Positions 1 to 4,195 of a stretch of DNA of 6,008 bases are shown one piece after another. Location: assembly GCA_017643325.1 (NCBI GenBank), contig JAEPNS010000223.1, forward strand, positions 1-6,008, in the 5' to 3' direction. The stretch is from Alphaproteobacteria bacterium. Lineage in GTDB: Bacteria; Pseudomonadota; Alphaproteobacteria; UBA6615. The position numbers were made by a program, and so were the translations under genes. The notes below the pieces were generated by a model, which was not told the DNA's origin, did not search any database, and saw nothing but the letters and a program-made list of their open reading frames with translations. Every line of letters starts with the position of its first letter. The first letter of the stretch is position 1.

Positions 1-422
1 AGGGCGTCGCAGCGGCGGAAATCATTGCCGGCGAAAGCGGGCATGTGAACTACGACGTCATTCCAGGAATTGTCTATACGTGGCCCGAGGTCGCGTCTGT
101 CGGAAAGACCGAGGAAACGCTGAAGGACGAAGGCACCGACTACAGCGTCGGCAAGTTCCCCTTCTCGGCCAACGGCCGTGCCCGTGCGGCAAACGATACA
201 GACGGGTTCGTCAAAATTCTGGCTGACTCAAAAACAGACCGTGTCCTTGGGGCCCATATCATCGGACCCGACGCCGGAACGCTGATCCACGAAATCGTCG
301 TGGGAATGGAATTCGGCGCGTCGGCGGAAGACATTGCGCGCACCTGCCACGGACATCCGACATTGGCGGAGGCCGTCAAGGAAGCCGCGCTCGCAGTGGC
401 CGGCCGCACGATCCACATCTAG
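1..422 (+). CDS. lpdA: Dihydrolipoamide dehydrogenase (E3), C-terminal part (5' end outside window)
   Basis: This is the 3' part of an FAD-dependent pyridine nucleotide-disulfide oxidoreductase. It reoxidises the dihydrolipoyl groups of the pyruvate, 2-oxoglutarate or related dehydrogenase complexes in the cytoplasm and passes electrons to NAD+. The reading frame is open from the first base, with full codons from base 3, and ends at TAG 420-422, giving about 139 visible residues. Seen directly: the YTWPEVASVGKTE segment that opens the C-terminal dimerisation domain, the FPFSANGRARA and GAHIIGPDAG stretches, and the active-site HGHPT motif. In that motif the catalytic His is encoded at 354-356 and its partner Glu lies five residues later, as in the family. 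The FAD and NAD domains and the redox CxxxxC are upstream of the window. The E3 annotation is secure from these motifs; mercuric or glutathione reductases lack this combination. Which dehydrogenase complex it serves cannot be told here. Confidence 0.95.
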   Translation, partial: GVAAAEIIAGESGHVNYDVIPGIVYTWPEVASVGKTEETLKDEGTDYSVGKFPFSANGRARAANDTDGFVKILADSKTDRVLGAHIIGPDAGTLIHEIVVGMEFGASAEDIARTCHGHPTLAEAVKEAALAVAGRTIHI

Positions 423-431
423 ACCGGATCG
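409..431. terminator. Weak hairpin across the convergent lpdA / response-regulator ends
   Basis: A 6-bp inverted repeat, CGATCC at 409-414 and GGATCG at 426-431, surrounds an 11-base loop containing the lpdA stop codon. It sits where two convergent genes end only 11 bases apart, so a bidirectional terminator would make sense. There is no T tract on either side, the stem is short and the loop is long. It is at best a weak or factor-assisted terminator and may be chance. Confidence 0.2.
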
Positions 432-433
432 CG

Positions 434-823
434 TCAGCCCACGGGCAAATGGCGCGCCACGGCTGCGGAAAGTTCATGCAGGTCGAGCGGCTTGCGGAGC
501 AATTCGGTTGCGCCTGCATCGAGCGCTTCGGCCTCGGCCTCGCGCAGCACCTGCCCCGTCACGACGATAATCGGGATCAAGACATCCTCGGCACGGATTG
601 CGCGGATGAGTTCAACCCCGTTGCCGTCGGGCATCCGCAGGTCGGTGACGATGAGGTCCGCCGGATCGCTCTTGTGGAGCGCGAGCGCGCTGTTGCCGCT
701 GCCCGCTGTGCTGGTGCGCACGCCGTCGCGCTCAAGGAACCGCGAGACCTGCTGTGCCGCGAGCGGTTCGTCGTCGACGACGAGAATGTGGCGCTCGCGC
801 GCGCCAGGTTTGGCATCGGGCAT
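434..823 (-). CDS. Stand-alone CheY-like response regulator receiver protein
   Basis: A 129-residue protein made of one receiver (REC) domain with no output domain. Residues about 11-125 cover the whole fold. The acidic pair D17-D18 follows the first strand (HILVVDDEP), D61 in VTDLRMPDGNG is the expected phosphoacceptor, T89 in VVTG is the switch Thr, and K111 in RKPLD is the conserved Lys. All catalytic positions are present, so it should be phosphorylated by a histidine kinase or phosphotransferase. No kinase gene is in the window, so it is an orphan here. The 11 residues before the domain are short and polar. The start is ATG at 823, with an AGGGAT at 835-840 as a rather distant ribosome binding site. 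Single-domain regulators act by binding a partner protein or as phosphate relays or sinks; which applies cannot be told. The gene is convergent with lpdA and divergent from the methyltransferase gene. Confidence 0.9.
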   Translation of the reverse strand: MPDAKPGARERHILVVDDEPLAAQQVSRFLERDGVRTSTAGSGNSALALHKSDPADLIVTDLRMPDGNGVELIRAIRAEDVLIPIIVVTGQVLREAEAEALDAGATELLRKPLDLHELSAAVARHLPVG

Positions 824-895
824 CGTTGGTCACTATCCCTGTGAGGGCGTCGAAGCTACCTTTGTCGCCACCCGCCTGCAAACCCGATGAACCCT

Positions 896-914
896 TTCAG
901 ATGTTAAACCTGAA
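896..914. repeat. Imperfect inverted repeat, possible operator
   Basis: The arms TTCAG(AT)GTT and AACCTGAA flank a single A. They pair perfectly over eight positions except for a two-base insertion in the left arm. With a one-base centre it cannot fold as an RNA hairpin over its full length, so a dimeric DNA-binding protein site is the likelier reading. It lies 60 bases before the methyltransferase start and about 70 bases before the regulator start, a plausible place to control either gene. No known regulator consensus is recognised. Confidence 0.25.
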
Positions 915-956
915 CACATCCATCGACCGTGCATGTGCGCGGCAACTGCGCTTACA

Positions 957-963
957 GAGGGAG
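957..963 (+). promoter_or_regulatory. Ribosome binding site of the FkbM methyltransferase gene
   Basis: GAGGGAG lies ten bases before the ATG at 974. This purine-rich site decides the start: the in-frame ATG at 929 has no comparable site and would add 15 residues that do not resemble the family. Confidence 0.65.
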
Positions 964-973
964 AACTCGTGAA

Positions 974-1690
974 ATGGTCGGCCGGTTCCGCAAGATCACC
1001 CGCCTCCTGGGGTTCGATATCGCGCCGTTCCCGGGTGCTGCGGGACACTGGTCGCGGATTGTCGAACTTCTGGACCGTCACGAAGTCGACTGCGTTTTCG
1101 ACGTTGGCGCCAATACGGGACAATATGCACGAGCGTTGCGCGCGAACGGATACGCCGGGCCGATTATATCGTTCGAACCGTTGTCGATCGCGCAGGCGGA
1201 GCTCGACCGGCACGCAGCGGGCGATCCCGACTGGACAATCGCACCCCGGACCGCGGTCGGAGCGGAATCCGGCGACATCGCAATCAATGTCTCGGCCGAA
1301 TCTGACATGAGTTCGATCCTGCCGCTCGACGCGATCGCGCATGAGCGGCTTGCGAGCACCCGTATGACAGGATCGGAGTCCGTACCTGTGACGACCGTTT
1401 CCGCAGCTGTTGGCGAACATGCAAACGACGCCGCGCGGATATTTCTGAAATCCGACACGCAAGGTTACGAGACGCAGGTCCTCGACGGCATTGGAGACGC
1501 CTGGGAACGCATCGCGGGTCTACAGCTCGAGCTTTCACTGCAGCCCGTCTACGAGGGCCAGCCCGACCATCTCATGCTGGTGCAGCGGCTTGCCGCCCGC
1601 GGGTTTCGTCCGCACCTCGTGGTGCCCGGCTACTGGAGCCGACACTACGGGCGAATGCTCGAATACGACGCGGTATTTTTCCCGGACTAG
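974..1690 (+). CDS. FkbM family SAM-dependent methyltransferase
   Basis: A 238-residue cytoplasmic protein with the hallmarks of the FkbM methyltransferase family, which mostly O-methylates sugars or secondary-metabolite hydroxyls. Motif I for S-adenosylmethionine binding is FDVGANTGQYA (residues 42-52). ISFEP (65-69) is the acidic end of strand beta-2, with E68 expected to hold the SAM ribose. LKSDTQGYE (158-166) is the family signature, in its DTQGYE rather than DVEGYE form. The C-terminal YDAVFFPD closes the fold. No signal peptide or membrane segment is seen. The start is ATG at 974, chosen by its ribosome binding site. The substrate cannot be deduced: no glycosyltransferase, polysaccharide or polyketide gene is adjacent. 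Homologues with this signature often sit in surface-polysaccharide loci, so a glycan substrate is a guess. Its stop codon overlaps that of the convergent xerC. By eye the gene is somewhat less GC-rich than its neighbours, which suggests it may have been acquired separately. Confidence 0.88.
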   Translation: MVGRFRKITRLLGFDIAPFPGAAGHWSRIVELLDRHEVDCVFDVGANTGQYARALRANGYAGPIISFEPLSIAQAELDRHAAGDPDWTIAPRTAVGAESGDIAINVSAESDMSSILPLDAIAHERLASTRMTGSESVPVTTVSAAVGEHANDAARIFLKSDTQGYETQVLDGIGDAWERIAGLQLELSLQPVYEGQPDHLMLVQRLAARGFRPHLVVPGYWSRHYGRMLEYDAVFFPD

Positions 1691-1695
1691 GTCCG
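1683..1695. repeat. Short inverted repeat around the shared convergent stop codons
   Basis: CGGAC at 1683-1687 and GTCCG at 1691-1695 flank TAG at 1688-1690. The plus-strand methyltransferase stop is TAG 1688-1690, and the minus-strand xerC stop is the complement of CTA 1687-1689. Both stops are therefore read from the same CTAG. Neither strand shows a T tract after the 5-bp stem; the run of five T lies before it on the plus strand. It does not qualify as an intrinsic terminator by sequence. Confidence 0.35.
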
Positions 1696-2661
1696 TCGCG
1701 CGCGGGGATGGGCGCGGCCGTAAACGTCCAGGAGTCGAGCGCTGTCCACGTCGGTATAACGCTGCGTAGTCGAAAGGGACGCGTGGCCGAGAAGTTCCTG
1801 GATCGCCCGCAGGTCGCCGCCCGATGCCAACAGGTGTGTGGCGAAGGAATGACGAAGCGCGTGCGGTGTTGCCTCCCTGGGGAGACCCAGCGCGGCGCGC
1901 AGTTCCTGCATGCGTTTCTGGATCGTGCGGGGGTTGAGTCTGCCGCCGCGTACGCCGACGAACAGCGGCCCCGTTTCCGGTCGCGGGTGCGGGCAGGCCG
2001 CGCGGTAGACGGCAACCGCCTCCCGCACCACCGGCAGAAGCGGCACCATGCGGGTCTTGCCGCCCTTTCCGGTGACAGTAAGCGCGTCGCCCTCCGGCCA
2101 GTCTCGATTGTCGAGCGAAAGCGCTTCGGAGATTCGCAGTCCGCACCCGTACAGCAGCAGCAGCACCGCGAGATCGCGCGCGCTCTCCCAGGCCGGTGCG
2201 TCGGGTCGCGCCGGTCGTGAGACTTCCGCGATCAGGTCTCCCGTCTCCCGGTCGCTCAGAGCTTTAGGTACGGATTTCGGCAGGCGCGGTCCGCGCAAGG
2301 CTCCGACGGCCGGGTTGTGGGCGAGCCCCTCGCGCTCGAGATATCTGAAAAACATGCGCACGGACGACAACGCGCGCGCCGTCGAGCTGCGCGCGTATGC
2401 ATGCGCCCGGCTGGCGAGCCATGCGCGGAAGTCCCCCGGCTTCAGCCCCTCGAGATCCGTCAGTGAAACCGTGCCGCCGGTGTGTCCGGCCAGAAATTCC
2501 AGGAAACCCGCCATATCGCGCACATAGGCTTCAACGGTGTGCTCGGATGCCCGGCGCTCGGTTTCTAGCTGATCGCGCCACCCGGCGAGTGCGGCCGCGA
2601 GACGTCTGTCGGCGGTCCCGGAAGCCAGATCGGCGTCAGTCAGCGCGGCAAGTCCAGCCAT
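1687..2661 (-). CDS. xerC: Tyrosine recombinase XerC
   Basis: A 324-residue site-specific recombinase of the XerC/XerD type. With its partner it resolves chromosome dimers at the dif site near the terminus, at the division septum under FtsK control. The N-terminal core-binding (SAM-like) domain spans about residues 15-110 (WRDQLETERRASEHTVEAY onward), and the catalytic domain about 130-318. All active-site residues are present: R176 in GLRISEAL, K199 in TGKGGKTR, H267 and R270 in HALRHSFATHLL, H293 in ELLGHASL, and nucleophile Y302 in TTQRYTDV. Length is slightly above the usual 300 or so because of a longer N-terminal lead. ATG at 2661 is preferred. It overlaps the end of the DUF484 gene by 22 bases and has only a weak ribosome binding site, so translation is probably coupled. 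An upstream in-frame start at 2769 would add residues lying wholly inside the DUF484 gene. XerD cannot be excluded from sequence alone, but the DUF484 neighbour favours XerC. A mobile-element integrase is unlikely given this operon. Confidence 0.93.
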   Translation of the reverse strand: MAGLAALTDADLASGTADRRLAAALAGWRDQLETERRASEHTVEAYVRDMAGFLEFLAGHTGGTVSLTDLEGLKPGDFRAWLASRAHAYARSSTARALSSVRMFFRYLEREGLAHNPAVGALRGPRLPKSVPKALSDRETGDLIAEVSRPARPDAPAWESARDLAVLLLLYGCGLRISEALSLDNRDWPEGDALTVTGKGGKTRMVPLLPVVREAVAVYRAACPHPRPETGPLFVGVRGGRLNPRTIQKRMQELRAALGLPREATPHALRHSFATHLLASGGDLRAIQELLGHASLSTTQRYTDVDSARLLDVYGRAHPRARRT

Positions 2662-3371
2662 GTCCGGATGCAGTGCTCCATGATCCGCGCAAGGAACGCC
2701 AACAGCTCGGAGCCCTGTCCGCCGTGAAACCGGTTGGGATCGCGGCTGCCCATGGCAAGCAACGCGCACGGCGCGTCTTCACGAACCGAAAGACGCAGCA
2801 TCGCTTCCGAGCGGACCAGCCCCGACGCCTCGCCATAGATACGGCGGTCTCCTTCGATACCCTCGCGCAGGGTGACTGTGCGTGTGCTGTCGACAAGCCG
2901 GTCGTTGGTGCCGACCGGCACGACCCGAACCCCCTGACTTGTCGCCGGCGCGACGATGCCGCCTTCCAGGCAGAGCGCGACGGCATCCACATTGAGCAAT
3001 CCCGCCAGGTCGATCGTCAGGATTTCAAGCAGGTGGTCGAGCGACCGTGCGGACAACAGCGCAATGACCGCCGCGTGCACCCGGTTCTGGCTTTGCAGAT
3101 TGGCGCGGCTGGCATCGATCAGCTCGCTGCTCTGCTCATCGCGCTTGGCAATCTCGCCACGCATGCGGGTCAGCATGGCACCCTGAAGGTCGACAACCTC
3201 AGCCCCGGCGGGATCGACCCCTTCGAACCGGCGTTCCGGTGAGTTCAGGACGGCCAGAAGTTGCGGATGCCGCTCGAGGAAGTCCGGATTGTCGCGCAGG
3301 AACTGCACGACCTGCGCGTCCGTGACGTCGCCGTGTGGGGAGGCTTCCTTGCGTGGTGCCTTCGAGGTCAC
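2640..3371 (-). CDS. DUF484 family protein (YigA-like), GAF-like fold
   Basis: A 243-residue cytoplasmic protein of the DUF484 family, whose biochemical role is not established. The N-terminal part carries the family signature VVQFLRDNPDFLERHPQLL (residues 21-39). A helical, charged stretch (about 60-100, including MLTRMRGEIAKRDEQSSEL) follows and is likely a coiled coil. The C-terminal part (about 108-238) is GAF-like and ends with ALLAMGSRDPNRFHGGQGSE and a final helix, typical of the family. No catalytic motif is evident. The start is GTG at 3371, supported by a GGAGG eight bases upstream; the same frame stays open much further, but the added residues are low-complexity Arg/Gly sequence lying over the transaldolase gene. 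It begins 20 bases after the transaldolase stop and its end overlaps the xerC start by 22 bases. DUF484 genes are recurrent xerC neighbours (E. coli yigA-xerC), so a role tied to XerC or chromosome segregation is a reasonable inference, not shown. Confidence 0.88.
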   Translation of the reverse strand: MTSKAPRKEASPHGDVTDAQVVQFLRDNPDFLERHPQLLAVLNSPERRFEGVDPAGAEVVDLQGAMLTRMRGEIAKRDEQSSELIDASRANLQSQNRVHAAVIALLSARSLDHLLEILTIDLAGLLNVDAVALCLEGGIVAPATSQGVRVVPVGTNDRLVDSTRTVTLREGIEGDRRIYGEASGLVRSEAMLRLSVREDAPCALLAMGSRDPNRFHGGQGSELLAFLARIMEHCIRTWLDLPR

Positions 3372-3379
3372 GTGATCTG

Positions 3380-3384
3380 CCTCC
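3380..3384 (-). promoter_or_regulatory. Ribosome binding site of the DUF484 gene
   Basis: GGAGG on the minus strand, eight bases before GTG at 3371, is the strongest Shine-Dalgarno sequence in the window. It fixes a non-ATG start and rules out the longer in-frame extension that runs back to an ATG at 3758. Confidence 0.8.
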
Positions 3385-3391
3385 GGCGCGC

Positions 3392-4081
3392 CTATTCGGC
3401 CGCATCCTTGCGTTGTTCGGCCTGCTCGATAATGGACTGACCCGTCGCTTCCCAATCCTTGAGAAACGCGCTCAGGCCCTTGTCGGTCAACGGGTGCTGG
3501 TAGAGCTGCCGCAGCACACCGGGCGGAAGGGTCGACACATGCGCGCCGACCCGCGCGGCTTCGACCACATGGGCCGGGCCCCGGATCGAGGCCACCAGCA
3601 CCTCGGTGTTGAAGTCCGGATAGGCATCGTAGATCTCGACAATATCCTCGATCAGGTCGAGACCGCGCTGACCGAGATCGTCGAGCCGGCCGACAAAGGG
3701 GGAAATGAAGGTCGCACCGGCCTTCGCCGCGAGAATTGCCTGCGCGGCTGAAAAGCACAGCGTGACATTGACCATGATGTCTCGGTCCCGCAGCGCCTTA
3801 CAGGTTTTCAGTCCGTCGGGCGTCAGCGGCACCTTGATCGCGACGTTCGCGGCCACCGATGCAAGAACATCCGCTTCGGCCAGCATGCCGTCGACATCGG
3901 TTGCGGTCACTTCGGCACTGACCGGGCCGGGCACGACGTCGCAAATCTCGGCGATTGCGTCGAGCATGTTCCGGCCCGACTTGGCGATCAGCGACGGGTT
4001 CGTCGTGACGCCATCGACCAGTCCGGTCGCGGCCAGGTCGCGGATTTCATCGAGATCGGCGGTGTCCACAAAGAACTTCAT
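3392..4081 (-). CDS. tal: Transaldolase, small (FSA-like) subfamily
   Basis: A 229-residue single-domain TIM-barrel class I aldolase. It transfers a dihydroxyacetone unit between sugar phosphates in the non-oxidative pentose phosphate pathway in the cytoplasm. The opening MKFFVDTADLDEI carries the active-site D6; GVTTNPSLIAKSG (24-36) is the family signature; K83 in VAIKVPLT is the Schiff-base lysine; NVTLCFS (105-111) and SPFVGRLDD (127-135) line the pocket; the C-terminal helix ends in a charged tail. Length matches the short 'fsa/tal' group (about 215-230). Automatic annotation often calls this group fructose-6-phosphate aldolase. Here E57 and F129 stand where E. coli FsaA has Gln59 and Tyr131, and these are the transaldolase residues, so true transaldolase activity is the better call. 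ATG at 4081 follows GAGGAAG by eight bases. It heads a minus-strand unit with the DUF484 gene and xerC and is divergent from priA. Confidence 0.93.
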   Translation of the reverse strand: MKFFVDTADLDEIRDLAATGLVDGVTTNPSLIAKSGRNMLDAIAEICDVVPGPVSAEVTATDVDGMLAEADVLASVAANVAIKVPLTPDGLKTCKALRDRDIMVNVTLCFSAAQAILAAKAGATFISPFVGRLDDLGQRGLDLIEDIVEIYDAYPDFNTEVLVASIRGPAHVVEAARVGAHVSTLPPGVLRQLYQHPLTDKGLSAFLKDWEATGQSIIEQAEQRKDAAE

Positions 4082-4195
4082 TTCGTCTACTTCCTCGTTC
4101 CGCTCACTCCGCGCGCGAGCCATGTTCGGACGCCAGGATTGCATCGACTGCACCTTACGTTGGCCGGCCGCGAGTCGCTGGATAGAGTGTAGCCG
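4082..4195. promoter_or_regulatory. Divergent promoter region between tal and priA
   Basis: These 114 bases separate two outward-facing genes and must hold the promoter of priA, and probably that of the tal-DUF484-xerC unit. On the minus strand GAGGAAG at 4090-4096, eight bases before the tal ATG, is a good ribosome binding site. On the plus strand only a weak purine run (GGATAGAG, 4180-4187) precedes priA. TACACT on the minus strand (4187-4192) resembles a -10 box, but no matching -35 is evident. No operator or riboswitch is recognised. Confidence 0.5.

Larger units (their letters stand above)
824..973. promoter_or_regulatory. Divergent intergenic region between the response regulator and FkbM genes
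   Basis: About 150 non-coding bases lie between two outward-facing genes, so promoters for both are expected here. By eye the stretch around 890-925 is more A/T-rich than the flanking genes. I could not find a convincing -35/-10 pair on either strand. The only structured element seen is the inverted repeat at 896-914. Confidence 0.5.

Noticed and set aside
833..1462. Minus-strand open frame of 209 codons opposite the FkbM gene
   Set aside because: The plus strand carries the full set of FkbM motifs. The antisense product is Arg/Cys-rich and family-less.
1683..1695. Rho-independent terminator at the xerC / FkbM junction
   Set aside because: The stem is only 5 bp and neither strand has a T tract downstream of it.
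1687..2661. Mobile-element or phage integrase as an alternative for the tyrosine recombinase
   Set aside because: Its size, motif spacing and DUF484-coupled position fit housekeeping XerC. No att-like repeats, tRNA or phage genes are nearby.
2397..3242. Plus-strand open frame of 281 codons across xerC and the DUF484 gene
   Set aside because: The opposite strand encodes two recognised families over the same bases. The product is Arg-rich with no recognisable motif.
3372..3758. N-terminal extension of the DUF484 frame
   Set aside because: It would overlap most of the 3' half of tal and encodes low-complexity Arg/Gly sequence. The GTG at 3371 with GGAGG is the clear start.
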